Source: Quillaja saponaria (Eukaryota; Streptophyta; Magnoliopsida; Fabales; Quillajaceae). From it: a stretch of 64,000 nucleotides of DNA. Positions 1 to 12,685 of the stretch are shown here, in pieces. The stretch lies in contig CM055617.1 in NCBI GenBank assembly GCA_029379385.1, positions 992,001 through 1,056,000 on the forward strand. The letters run 5' to 3'. Every line of letters starts with the position of its first letter. Positions within the stretch are counted from its first letter, which is position 1. The notes under the pieces were generated by a model. It saw only the letters and a list, made by a program, of their open reading frames with translations. It was not told where the DNA came from and ran no database searches. The translations under genes were made by a program, and so were the position numbers.

Positions 1-267
1 CTTAAGACATATATTAAAAAACTCAATACTAATAATTTATAACAGTTTTTCCCCCTCGAAAATGCTATGTTTATGAAACTCCTTTATATAAATAAATAAA
101 AAGTAGATCCTTGTTCTTTACTCATGTATTAGTCCATGTTTAGATCCTTTCAATTAAAATTATAAATTAATTGCAATTCAAAAATTAGAATTGATTAGAA
201 TTACGTATATACGAATTTGGAACACATAAAAAATTATAATCAAATTTTTTTTTTATATAAGTACTTG

Positions 268-640
268 ATGGTGGTTATGATATTCTCTCGTGGTTGTAGT
301 TGTCTTCTCTAATGGTGGTTGTCATAATCTTTGACATTTGTTTTCTTTGTTTATAGCTGGTTTCATTGATTATTGTTGTCATTTTGCAAATCTCAAAAGT
401 GATTATTAACATTTTTCGTAGGTCCCTACGATGATTGTTGTTATTTTCAATAAGTCCTTACAATGGTTGTTGTCATCATTTTCAATGGTGGTTGACGGTG
501 GTCATTGGCATTTTTGGTGGGTTTTAATGGTGGTCAGTATTGTATTCAAGGGGATGAATGTGACTGTAGTTGGTGGTGGTGACCGATAGCAGGTGGATGA
601 AATTGCTAGTAGGTAATAGGCAACTGTGGGTGATGGAAGT
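268..640. repeat. degenerate GT-rich minisatellite-like zone
   Basis: Variants of TGGTGGTTGT and GATTGTTGTCAT recur many times on the plus strand over about 370 bases, for example around 268-310, 425-445, 465-500 and 525-545. The copies are too diverged for a clean period to be read by eye. It stands out from the AT-rich surroundings. It could be a decayed minisatellite or an internal part of an old transposon. Confidence 0.4.
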
Positions 641-973
641 TGTCAGTGGTGATAATTGATATTATAGCATGATGTACCGTTATAAGTCACTGGCTGTGAC
701 AAATAACACATGCAAAAATTATAAATTTTAGACTATAATCATAAGTATTGAATAGTATATTTTATAATTATTAATTAAAATTTTCAATTTTAGTTCACTG
801 CATTCAAATATACTCTTAGAGATCTACGTTGAGCACAGGGATTAAAAATTTTGTTTACTGAGACATCACCTTTGTTTTAGGTGAATAACTATAATAATGA
901 GTCATTTGAGAACTTAAGAGGAATATTTTGGAGAATTAAAGTTGATGCATGGTCCTTGGCGTGCATGCACTTT

Positions 974-995
974 AAAAAAAAAAAAAAAAAAAAAA
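974..995 (+). repeat. poly(A) run
   Basis: Twenty-two consecutive A followed by GGGAAGAG. It could be the tail of an old retroinsertion, but no element could be traced upstream of it. Confidence 0.6.
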
Positions 996-3197
996 GGGAA
1001 GAGATTTAAAATGGTGACATGGTAAGTTTTGTTGTGTGTTAAATAAGAGACAAGAAGAGGAAAAACAAAAATAGTACTGATTAGAATATTTATTTTTGTG
1101 GGTTTCTTAAAAAGGGTAGATATTTATTTAAAAGAATATATAGCATGAATTTATCTGAATAGCAGGTAAATACTTTTGTGAGTTAATAATCATAATTGCC
1201 CCAATCACCATGTACTCATATGATGATATGAATTAGATCAATTTAGGTTATGTCATGCTTCACATAAAATTTGGAACGAAGACATAAAATTTTTTGAGTT
1301 AAAGCAATAGACACGTTCTCATATCGATATTTTCAGATGAAAACAATTAAAGTCTATATAATTAATTTTATAAATAGAAAATGAAAAGAAGAAAAATAAG
1401 AAGAGGAGAAAGACGTAAATAATCAAAAAGGATTTTGCAATTTTTTGGTTGGAAGCCCCAATAGCACATGTATCAGTGAGTAATCGACTAATTACTCAAA
1501 GTTTCAGACACTGCTAGCCTACTAGGCCCAATTCGAAGTTTATAACCATTGAGTAAAGCCCAAGAATATATTTGACTTCCCATCACTTGATACTTGACAC
1601 ACCCGGCTGATACCCAATTTATCTTTTACTAATTGGATAAATGATTTCATGCTAGAGGTGAGTATATCTGGATAAGTTTATAAATAGTTTATCTAATTAT
1701 TTATTTGGTTCAGTCAAAGATGGGTCATTTATGTTGGGATTATAAATTTTTTAATTTTTATGATCTCCTTAAAAGAATTCAAATTCAAAAAATCAACAAA
1801 TAGAACATATACTTACTAACAGGCCAAACCCTTTGAGATAATGTTATAACATTATCGCACATAAATTGTCAGCATTTTTATCTCAAGGTTGGCCTCTCAA
1901 TAATAAAGAATAAGCATCTATATTCACTTAAATTTTAATATTAAAATGGAAATTTCAATTATATTTTTTATTTTTAAAATTATATTTATTAAGTTACAAG
2001 CATTAACGATATAAGAGTAGTTTCAATTCTTGCATGTTCTCAGAAAGTTTAGAATTGGCAAAAATTATCCCAATTTATTCACTTACATACACATAGGACT
2101 AGTCAATATATTTGTAAATTCAATTTTTATTACATATAAAGACCGTCAATAAATAAAAATAAATCAAATGTGACTTTAATTAATACCAACAAAAAATTCA
2201 TGATTTTAGTCAAATAGACATATGTGTTATAATCTTATTTATTGACATGTAAAACTATGAAATATTAACGCATTTTTGTATTCTTGTTCAAATCTAATCA
2301 TTTTATGTTTTATGTTTAATAATATTTTATTAACCCTTCAAATTTTTTATTTTAAAAGAATATGTAAAATCATTAATCTATTTTAAACCAATGATAGAAA
2401 TTTCTGATTAAAAATTTAAAATGCCTTTCAAAAATTGGAGTAAGTATCTAGATAAATTGGGAGTGTGTAGACATATAAAGTCCTGGGATTTATCGATTTG
2501 AATACAAATAAGTGAATAATATACTAATGTGATCAATTATAGAGATTTTAAAAAAATATTTATTTATTTTTATCTAAGATAGAGAGAAAGGAGATGGGAT
2601 ATCTCAGAAGTGACATTCGAAAAAATAAATCCGAATTAATTAAAGTTTTTATAGGTTTAAGTCCAGTATTTTTCAGTTGAACCAGCTTGCACATATCAAT
2701 TTACTAATACATTCTATGCACATATAGACATCATGATCTGGAACTTAGTTATAATTTTTCTTCAAACATGTAGAAATTTGTCAACTGGCATTACTGTTTA
2801 CTAGAATACTAAAATAGCATTTTCATTAGAGAATCCAATATTCATGCATTTGTGTTTTGCTTTTTAATTGGACTTCAACTTTCTATTTCTAGCAGTAGTT
2901 CAAAACCAGCTGGATAGGTGGAAAAGAGGAACAAAAATAATGGCCTACTGAATGGAATTAGCATGTATATATATTACAAAGCAGAATAGCAATTCAGTGG
3001 AAATGTTTTATTTTGAGAAGAAAAATTCAAAAAGCAGGACTTACGGGCATCAATTATTAAATAACACTTGTTTATTTAAAATTTTGATTGATAGACATAC
3101 ACCAGGACTACATATATCATAGACTAACCAACATACACAACCATGCATGAGCACACTCTAATCCAAGAACATATAAATATATATATATTATATAGAG

Positions 3198-3333
3198 ACA
3201 GGGATTACGCGTTATGTGAACGGAGCAATTTGCTCTGCTCACAAAAACCACACCGTGAGACCTACTCAGCTTTCACAGATAAAGTTTTTGTGCACAGAGT
3301 AAAAATTGCTCCGTGTGCATAACAACACCCTGT
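3198..3333. mobile_element. MITE-like palindromic element
   Basis: The left end starts ACAGGG and the right end, read on the other strand, also starts ACAGGG. Both ends then carry TTATG, three variable bases, ACGGAGCAATTT, a CTCTG block and CACAAAAAC. The two arms (about 3198-3252 and 3283-3333) are therefore imperfect inverted repeats around a short loop, in all 136 bp. Flanks are TA-rich and no clear target duplication can be read. It lies 16 bp beyond the WRKY13 stop codon, so it probably sits in that gene's 3' UTR and could fold into a hairpin in the transcript. No coding capacity. The family was not recognised. Confidence 0.6.
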
Positions 3334-3349
3334 AAATATATAAAGGTAA

Positions 3350-5148
3350 CTACCAGAAGAAATTATTGAGGTGAGATGGAGATTGTGAGTCTTCGAGTTC
3401 AGGTGATGGAGAATGTACATGTCTCCCTTCGTAGGTTGTAATCACCATCCTCGGATCCTCTGCTAATCTCTCCACTCGCTTCTTTACGCGACAGTTATCT
3501 TGTGTGCACCGGTAATAGCTCCTGCGCATGCACGGTGTACTCAAAAAATGTAAACAAAATTGAATTTTTTTTTTTTTACATTCTGAGAATACATATGCAC
3601 TGTACGACCAGTTATCCATTTATATATATATATATATATATATGAAAGATGTTCATCTCAAGAATGTCATCCATGCTATGGTTTATAACGAAGGACCTTA
3701 ATTAATTCAGTTTATCATGAAATATATGGGGGGCTATGGACCTAGGGTTCAGATTTTTCATATACATATTTAAGATCCTTCTTTTTCCAAACTTGTAAGT
3801 AGCTAAGTACTGCAATATTTCAAGGTTTGAACTTTCATATTTAGCAACTATATTTTGGACATCAGTCCAAGATCATGAACTTCCACTTTCTTCACTAAAT
3901 TCTTAAAGATTTAAAAATCCTGAAGTTATACATTAAGAAAATATTAAAATTTGATCCGCTGACAGTAATAATAAGATCACGACATATCAAATTATTTGGT
4001 TAGAATCGAGGAACGGTGACTAAAATGTTTAATTTAAGGAGCTGATCTAGCACAATTAATAATTTATTGGTTGAACTTTCTAATTGTGAATCTGCTATCA
4101 ATGCGCATCTTAACTCTTTCTAAACTCCTATATTAATGTATTTTAAGTGAAGAACTTGCATCAAAGTAAGTAATGTTGTAGACGATTAACTGACAAAAAC
4201 ATTCTTGGATTGGCCTTTAAAGCTGATTAACTTTTTCTTTCAAATAAATGATTATGATAACAATAATAATGAGAGAGAGAAAACATAACAAAATGTGTTG
4301 GGGGAAAAAATCAAAGTTGAAAATCAAATATAATGATATGAACTTTTCTTCATGAACACACAGTGATATATATTAATTTAAAGCAAAACAAAGAGAGAGT
4401 AAATTGAATATATATTTGTCTAACTCTAAGGCTATACCTGGGATGCTGTGTGTTCTTCACCACTTTTTGTCCGTACTTCCTCCACTTGTAGCCATCATCC
4501 AAAACATCCACATCGCTCATGGTCTTGAAGCAAAACCTAGGCTCCCTCACCTTCCTTCTTGCCTTGATTTTCTTCATCTTCATGGCATGAGAAACCCCTA
4601 GTTTATGATTATGTTCATGACGATCATGATCTCCTCCACTTCTCTTAATGCTCAAAAACTCACTCAAATGGTCTCCCCATACCCTAAATTAATCACAAGA
4701 AGAAAGGGAAAAAAATAATTCAGGTTTAGAGTATATATATAGATACTAGGTTTTAATGCATTAATGTATGAACAAAGGGTGAGTTCAAGTCTCAAGCCTT
4801 TTGCAGGATGAGCTATGTGCATGAACTTACCAGAGATTTTCACTTGATCTTTGCAAGGAAAGGAGTTGGGCTCCTCCCAAATTACAGGAGAGGTCTTCTC
4901 TAGGTTTTGTGATGGCAGATGCAAGTAGGGTTTCTGTTAGATTTGCAGCAGTGGAAGGTGCATCAGTTGCAAGTGAAGGAGTAGTACTAATCATGGAAGT
5001 GAAGGCTTTTAGAGATTGGTTGCATCCCATAGAAGGAAAGGTCAAGTTTGGTGGAAAAGGAAAAAAAACCCATCTCCTCTGAAGTTGCATGCTCCTGATC
5101 ATACAAGCTCTGCTGGTTAAGCAATATGGCTTGGGATGCAGATGACAT
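3350..5148 (-). CDS. WRKY13: WRKY transcription factor, WRKY13-like (group IIc), apparent frameshift near the start
   Basis: Nuclear DNA-binding protein expected to bind W-boxes. Arabidopsis WRKY13 acts in stem sclerenchyma and lignin development. Coding exons: 4831-5148, 4438-4683 and 3350-3521. The middle exon encodes the basic stretch [18 protein letters not shown] and WRKYGQK. The last encodes the zinc finger C-X4-C-X23-H-X-H and ends in NNFFW, as in WRKY13 relatives. The intron inside the WRKY domain (HPR/SYY) is the usual one for this family. The frame from the ATG at 5146-5148 ([10 protein letters not shown]) leads to MGFF but is broken at eight T's (plus-strand A's, 5061-5068). With seven, it would continue into the family sequence PFPPNLTFP and give 244 residues, a normal length. 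As written, the downstream frame could start at the ATG at 5102, giving [10 protein letters not shown] instead. Either a sequencing error or a real lesion is possible. Confidence 0.88.
3621..3643. repeat. (TA)n microsatellite
   Basis: About 11 TA units in the second intron of the WRKY13 gene, close to its 3' splice site. Confidence 0.8.
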
Positions 5149-5182
5149 CTCTCTCCTCTCTCTCTCTCTCTATCTCTCTTTA

Positions 5183-5214
<32 letters not shown>

Positions 5215-5230
5215 GCTCTCTCTCTCTCTC
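5149..5230. repeat. CT/GA microsatellite in the WRKY13 leader
   Basis: Interrupted (CT)n of about 80 bases, read as (GA)n on the coding strand, directly abutting the WRKY13 start codon. GA repeats in plant leaders and promoters are known binding sites for BBR/BPC (GAGA-binding) factors. That it has such a role here is inference. Confidence 0.75.
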
Positions 5231-8200
5231 ACAGATCAAGAACAAGGTAGCTTAGGTCTTTTTTTTTTATATAGGAGTTATATACAGCTTTAGACTGAAA
5301 AATGGTTTCTGATCTCTACCAAATTACAAGAATAGAGCCAGAGGAATTATACTTTGAAAGTAACCAATAACTTACATGTATGACAAAACCACTTCCCCTT
5401 TTTGCTCTCTCTCTCTTTCTTTCCCTATGCAAGAATAAACAAACTAATGCTGCAAAAGACTCTGTAACATATTCAAACAAAGTTGGTGGTCTGGAATTTG
5501 GAGTAATATATATATATATATATATGGTGAGAATTGTGTTATCCTTTGTCGTTTAAAAAGCTTGAAAAAACTCCATGTCCTTTATGTTAGTGGAATTTTA
5601 CTGTAGGTTAGGGAAGTCAACATTAAAAGACAAATGGTTGTATAGTTGCTGGTGTTTGGGTTTCCCTTAAAGTGGTATGGAACTTCTATGTAACTTCCTG
5701 TTACTGTATAAATATTAAAGAAAAATAGGCAACAATGAAAACTAGCTAGATGAGTGCACAATAATAGAACAGATATGTAAAATCTCCCTCAAAAAAAGAT
5801 AAAGAGTTTGATACATATATCTACCACTTTCCAGGGTTTCTTTTGGGAATTTTAACATAAATTTAAAAAAGAAATATCAGAAGGACAATGATGATGAATC
5901 TGGGTGAAGATATCATTGTGATGGATATTGAAGGAGGAGGCCCTATTTGACTTTTTGCAGAAAAAAGCTTCTCACCTTTCTCATCGACCTTTTGGTATTT
6001 AGCTTTCTAAAACTTAACCCAACCCCACTTCTACCCACCGTTAATTTTTTTATTTTCTTTTCTGAAATTCCAAATAATTAACAGTCTTAATTATAACATT
6101 TGTTATAATTTCTTTCCATTAATTAAGCTTAATATAATAATCATGGCTAACATTTTTATTTTGTTAGAGGGGAAGTGTCTGTGGACCATGCCCATGTGTA
6201 TTGATTGCACAATTTTCCTACCCCTTTGGAAATTAATTATTTACCCATAATTCAAAAATTATGTGATTTTTGTACTTCAAATTGGTGGTCTAATCCTATA
6301 CAAAATGATGATCAATTTAATTTACTGATCAGTGATCATGGATGAATGAACGAATTAATTATGAAAGGTGGCATTAATTAATAAGAATATTAATTAATGC
6401 ATGTGAATATATAATTATTCAATTAAATACTATATGATAGTTACAAACCCAAATAAATAGTAGTAGAGTTTACAAGTACTATTGACAAGTGTTTTGGAGG
6501 GAAATAATCAAATATATTTTCAGGCTAATTGAGTCTTCATGTGAGTACTTAAATTTATTCTTTTAAATAAATATTGGGTGTTCTTTTGTTAATTATAAAC
6601 AATAAACTAGCAGGAAATTAGACACAATTAATTATATGAACATGCATGTGGATTTCACCAAAAGACTCAACAATTGGTGTCAGAGGCTCTCGTCCCTAAA
6701 ACAAAATGCTCTTACGCTCCACATAAAAATTATTTGTATTTATTTCAAGTAGACACTCAAATAATATATAAACGTCAAGTTTTCTATTTTTTATCTTATT
6801 AGCACGACTACAACTCTAACATTATTTATAATAAGAGATCTTATATAAGTTTAAATTATATTTTATGTTGTACAATAAAAATGTGGCTATACTCATAATT
6901 AGTTTTTCTCATAATGTCATTTTTTAGAAAAAAAATAAGTTAATTATATATAATCAAAGATCATTTAATTGCATCAAAATATTACTCACGTAAAAAACAG
7001 TTTGAGTTTTTATTTGTTAATATATAATTGTATACAAATTGTAAATTTGAAAGGGAATGCAGCAGTATATGGTATTTAATGTTTTATGCTGGCGTGAAGC
7101 CAACGTGGTGGTGATGTCACAATATCTAGCGTTGGCAATTCCTTAAGTTATTAAAGAATTAGTTATTTTTAAATGAAAGCTCTTCTTTAAGTAAGTTGGA
7201 GAAAAGGGTTTGCTATGGCCAACATACATCATTTCTTTTTGTCTGTGTCTATAGGTCCCCATTATGTCACTCATCAAAATTACAATATCATAGATATTGC
7301 TTTTCTTTTGGTTTTTAGTTTGTTTGCTTATTTACTATTTTGGTTTACGACGGCATCGTTTTTATTATAGTTTGAGATGAATTAATTTTTTTAATCAAGT
7401 CGGCCATGAATTGATTTTTTTAAATTATAAAAATTATATTATTAAATTAAAATAAAATACAATCAAATTAACTTATATATATTTTTTAGAAAATGATGAA
7501 TAAATAAATATTAATACATGAAGAAAAAATCATATAAATATTTGGTCAACTACTACAAAAATTATTTTTTTTAATTTTAAGTTTTACACCTGATTTTTTC
7601 TTATATCATAAAAAGATTTTTGTAATAAGTGCTTTTAGGACACTTATTAAGGTGATAAATATAAAATTTTATATTATTTATTATAGTAATTAGCCATTAT
7701 TTCAGTGTTGTGTAATAAATAATTTATTACTTTATAATGTTTCAAAATCTAAAAACCGTATTTATTGCATTTTATAAAATGTCTTAAGGCACTCGTTAAA
7801 AAAAACTTATCATAAAATTATGTTTAAGTATTCTTAACTACGTTAAGTAATTATATTGTTCCATCTAAATTTAATAGTTTTGAGTTGATTAAAAATTTAA
7901 TTTGAAAACAAATAAATTTTAGACGACCAAAATAAAAAAATAAAAAAAAAATTTTAGATGATCTGGTTAGAAAAATTAATTCATGAAAGTCCAATTTTTT
8001 TGTTTGTGTAATTCTCCTAGACAAAAATAATAAATAAACTTAATTGTTTTTTTTTTTCCATCTATTCATATTTATTTAAGTCAAATAATTATTTTATCAA
8101 AAATACTTGGACTAATTTAAATCAAAGACAAATAATTTAAACCGGTATTATTATGCTTGGGGGCTAACCTAGGTAACAAACATAAAAAGAAACTATTATG

Positions 8201-10595
8201 CAAAATATTGATTGTAATATATTTTTTAATTAATGCTTTGATGTTAATTTGTCTGCCAGTTTACACATAGTTTGATTAATTTATTTTTTGAATCTTATTA
8301 AGGGCAAACCATCAAATATTGAGACTAGATAATTTATAAAGATTTTACTGTCACAATCTTACTGAAAAAAAAAAATATATACGTATATCCTCTTACATTC
8401 AATATTGTTGGTAGTATTTAATTTTGATAATTTATAACTCCCTTGACAGTTGGTTGAGTAATTTAAATTTTTTTGTGTACTCTTCTTCTAAGGTTGTTTT
8501 AATTAAATAAAAATGGAAACACAAATTAAGATTAATTATGCCCTCTACCATAATGTTGTCTGAAACAGATTTACCATATATTAATTATTTTGTAAGTGTA
8601 GATGATGTTCCATTTATTAGTGAATTGGTTCATATAATTGCCGAATGAATTAGTTTTAACTGCAGCATGATTTTTGTAGTTTTAGCTCACACTTGTTCCA
8701 TATTGATTATCTTGCTTTTCTACTTCATGATTAAGCTTGTAGTTTGAACTCATTATGTTATATATATGTTATTGAATTTATCATCATGAACAAATTACAT
8801 GCATGCATGCTGAAAAATTACTACACTGAAAAGCATAAGTAAATAGGTGAACTAAAACGTAAATATTTTTAACTGTAATATATAGATGAATATTTTATTG
8901 ATATAAACATCTTATATTATACCTTAAAACTCATCAGAATTTAAATCTTTTAATTATTTATCTGACAATATTATTCTCTAAAACCCTGTAGGGCATGCTT
9001 GATTTGATAATAAAAAAGAGGGAAAAGATGGATATTCTTTTTGGTGCATACTATGATTACTTGAAATTATGAATAAGAAAATAAGTAAAACTATAATTCT
9101 AACTTGTAGCTAGGTAGGAGCCTATATATCATCAATCACCTCCAATTCTGTGGAATGATTACACCACGCCTCCCCTTCCCCTTCTTGTCTCTCTGTCTAT
9201 ATATGTATGTGTCAATGTGTGTGTGATTCTTTGTCCGTTTCATACTAATCCTAATGTTTTAGGGTATGCACCATATCTATATAGGTTTGGATTTTCAACG
9301 ATGTTTTCTGATCCAACGATTCACATTTTCTCTTTAAAAAATAATATTTTTCTACAAAATAACTTTTAAATTTATCATTTTGGAGTTATTTTATAATGTT
9401 AATTATTATAACTTGTGACTAGAATAATTATTTTAAAATTTAAAATTATGTTCTTATTTTAAGAATATAATTTATTTATTATTATATTCAATACTTGTTT
9501 ATAATATTATAATTTTAAATAAATTATTATCTTGCTTTATTAAAAATAATCAAATATTCAAATTTTATTCTAGATCCAGATATATATTTATATATATTGA
9601 CGTTCTTTTATTAATTTGAAACTTAACTCTTAAATTTAGAACACGACATTCTACTGAATTTTTTAAAACACGAGACTAGAAAATTCAGACCCCTCTCTCT
9701 CGTCAATTTCTCTGTTATATATGTGGCAGTTCAGGCATCCCACTCCATGCCATGATCGCCCCCTGTAATGTGCTGTCCTGACACGACATTCCCTTTCCCT
9801 TGGGCTCTATCATTGACAGTATTGTACCCCAAAAAAGATGAGATTAATTATACAAACAAAAATGCTCATTTCACGTATTTTATAAATTATATAAAGTTAT
9901 TTTTAAAATTTTTGTAATATAATACTTAAATTAATAAAAACTTAGAATTATAAACTAGTCGAACTTAATTATATAAAAAATTAAATTAATAATCAGTTAA
10001 ATCTTATATAATATTAAAAAAAGAAAAAGATAACATAAACAACTTAATATATATATATTTTTTCAAATATTTTTATTTTATTATGTGAATTTAATCTAAT
10101 TAAAATTATATTTTTTTAATAAAATGTGTAAATATACTCAAATTCTTGATATTATAATAATTATTCCTTGATCTTAATCACATTTTACTGCTAGAATCCG
10201 TCTTGCTTTTAACTCATTGTCATCAAACTCAAGGTTGTATATCTATACATGAGTAGAAAAAGCATGCAGCTGTGATGAGCACGGCACATTCCCTATGGCA
10301 AAACTCAAGAGAATAAAGCATCACATCAGCAAATCATGGTGGTTTACGAAATTGACTGTTCAATGAGATTGAGAACAAAGGAGGTTTCGGGCATGAGGAT
10401 GAAGCTGCATGGTGGGCTTTATTATTAGCTAATTAACATATATGCTTTAATTAATATAATTGGTTATAGGACATTGGGTTTGGGATTTATTTTTTAATCC
10501 AAGATTAAATGATTTTTTTTAATAAAATACACTTTTAGAAAAAAAAAAAAAAAAAAAAAAACCCTCATATCCAAATGAATTTTTCTCCCGCATAG
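5231..10595. other. long gene-poor interval upstream of WRKY13
   Basis: No supported gene. The proximal part must hold the WRKY13 promoter (transcribed to the left). The DNA is AT-rich with short TA repeats (5509-5525), scattered A/T runs and a CATGCATGCATGC tract (8799-8811). A poly(A) run lies at about 10539-10560 just before the TRIM-like element. Some parts, such as 7550-7830, look like decayed transposon sequence, but no ends could be fixed. Confidence 0.6.
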
Positions 10596-11430
10596 TACTA
10601 GATTTTAAAATATAAAACAGAGATAAGTAAAGGCATAGATATACGTAGTTTAATCATAAGACTTAATCTATGGAATGAGATTATATTATTATTTTATAAA
10701 TTATAATCACTCAGCTCACACACTCAACTCACTCAATCAGTAAAATATTGGTGCTATATTTTAAATTCAAATATTTATCTTTATCCATGTCCTTTGACAC
10801 ACTCCTGCCAGATGAAGGTCCTATGAAAAATATTCATCTTGAACCATAAAATTATGAGTGTTCCTAGTTACAATTCTTGTCTCTTCTCTTGAAATAAAAT
10901 GAAAAGTTATAATGTGTTGTCATCATAAAGAAAAAATAAACGTCTTTTGACGCAATCATAAATTGGCGACGCATTATTGTACAATTATTGGTGCCTTACT
11001 ACGACGCGATAAGACTTGAAATACTCAAACTATTCTTCACGCGGTTCTAGTTGTATATCAAGGCGCCATGAGAATGTTAAGATAATAGTAAAAACCTTCA
11101 AAAATAGTCGCATGCGGTTCTTACTGCACAACAAGACACTATGAGAAAGCCCTTTGTGGTAAGTGCCTAAAGACAAATAAAAACATCATTTTTTTGAACG
11201 AGATGTGACAAAATAAATTGCAGTTTGATTCGGATTGATTGCTCGTTAGAGCTTAAATGCTCTGATACTATATTAGATTTGAAAATATAAAATAAAGATA
11301 AAGAAATACACATATGTACGTGATTCAGTCATAAGACTTAGTCCATTAAATAATACTATAATATTATTTAATGGATTATAATTATTCAGCTCACATACTC
11401 AACTCACTCAATCAATACAATACTTGTATT
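10596..11430 (-). mobile_element. TRIM-like small LTR retroelement remnant
   Basis: Two direct repeats of about 150 bp (10596 to about 10746, and 11271 to about 11430) share TAGATTT, AAAATATAAAA, CATAAGACTTA, CAGCTCACA and ACTCAACTCACTCAATCA in the same order. Between them lie about 520 bp without coding capacity. Bases 11259-11270, read on the minus strand, give TAGTATCAGAGC, one mismatch from the initiator-tRNA-Met primer-binding site TGGTATCAGAGC, and this abuts the right-hand repeat. This is the layout of a terminal-repeat retrotransposon in miniature lying on the minus strand. The repeats have diverged visibly, so the insertion is old. The internal part contains short imperfect sub-repeats around GCGGTTCT (near 11041 and 11115). 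Confidence 0.6.
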
Positions 11431-12203
11431 TTTTATTTATAAAGATCACTAGATAATCATAAATTATAAATAAATATAATATTAAATAATAATGATAATT
11501 TAGTAATTATTATAAGATATGGTTATGATAATATATATTTTAAATTTAAATCTTTATGTAGGAGTGACAAAATCCGGACCATGGTGGGTTTCTCTCAACT
11601 TATATATGCAGCATCTTACACATCGCATGTTAGCTTTAGCATGTATGAGCCTTGACTAATATGGAGTGTGGTAGTTGAAAATTTTTAGATGGTCATTGAT
11701 TCCTTAAATGATACGACACAGTTAATCTTAATTTCCAACTTATCATTAGCATGACTTACACAAAGTCAAAGAACTAATTATTTAATTAAGAGCTTAAAAG
11801 TTAAATTTTAATATATATTTGTATCTATTATAGTAACTAGCTTGATCTTGCAATTTTTTAGTTTATAGATTATGTATTCGTATCAATTTACACATATATT
11901 ACCTAATCAATTATTTAATATAGTCAAAAAATTTATTTTAAAATTAAAAAATTAAAAATAACATTTATAAAAAAGGACAAATGTTTTTTGAGAATAAAAG
12001 AGTTATCCTAATAAAATAATAATCAAACAAACAATGACAATCCAAATATAACAAAACTGAGAAAGTTGAGCTAAAGTGCCTGCACACATAAATTTGAAAA
12101 ACCGTACCACCAATTAAAACCGGCCACATCAATCATATATATAATTATCTTCAGGAATTTCCTACATGTTTACATCCAGTCATCCCATTAGTAGGGGGTT
12201 TCG
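11431..12203. other. intergenic, AT-rich
   Basis: No gene or clear element seen between the TRIM-like and hAT-like elements. Confidence 0.6.
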
Positions 12204-12685
12204 TAGGGGTGTGAAAAAAATAGTAACCATCCAACTCGCTTAAAATTCGATAATTGATTTTATGATTAGATTGTATTTTGCTTTTTATTTCAGCTCTATT
12301 TGGATGTCTAGTTTGAGATTTTTTAAATTCGTGTAAACTCGATCCATTTCATATTATAGTTAATATTTATTAAATTTGTTATGTTTATATATAAATACTT
12401 AGTTTTAATATAAAATATTATTATTTAAATATTATATGTTATATTATTATTTTATCTTTTAATTTAAATTTTTTTAAGTTATGTTGATTTAGTTGACAAA
12501 ATTATAATTTTAGACTATAATTTTTAATCCAACCAGCCGACCTAAAAGTTTTATTATGGATGAAATATTTTATCATCTAATTACTCGACTTTCAAAATTA
12601 CGTAAAATTTTTACTTACTCAACTTGATTCAATCAAATACAATTTTATCTTCACTCGACATAATTCACTTAATTGTACACCCTTA
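12204..12685. mobile_element. hAT-like non-autonomous element (tentative)
   Basis: The left end reads TAGGGGTGTGAA. The right end on the opposite strand reads TAAGGGTGTACAA. These resemble the ends of many short plant hAT-type elements. The sub-terminal part of the right end carries CGAGT/ACTCG motifs typical of such families. About 480 bp, no coding capacity. An 8-bp target duplication expected for hAT elements is not recognisable, so the boundaries are uncertain. Confidence 0.4.

Larger units (their letters stand above)
1..3197. other. intergenic, AT-rich
   Basis: No coding exon or RNA gene can be supported here. The stretch is AT-rich. It contains a degenerate GT-rich repeat zone (about 268-640, listed separately) and a run of 22 A (974-995). 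It lies downstream of the WRKY13 gene, which is transcribed towards it. Confidence 0.7.

Noticed and set aside
7550..7830. possible CACTA-type element, from CTACTACAAAAATT
   Set aside because: The start resembles a CACTA end, but no matching opposite end or target duplication could be found.
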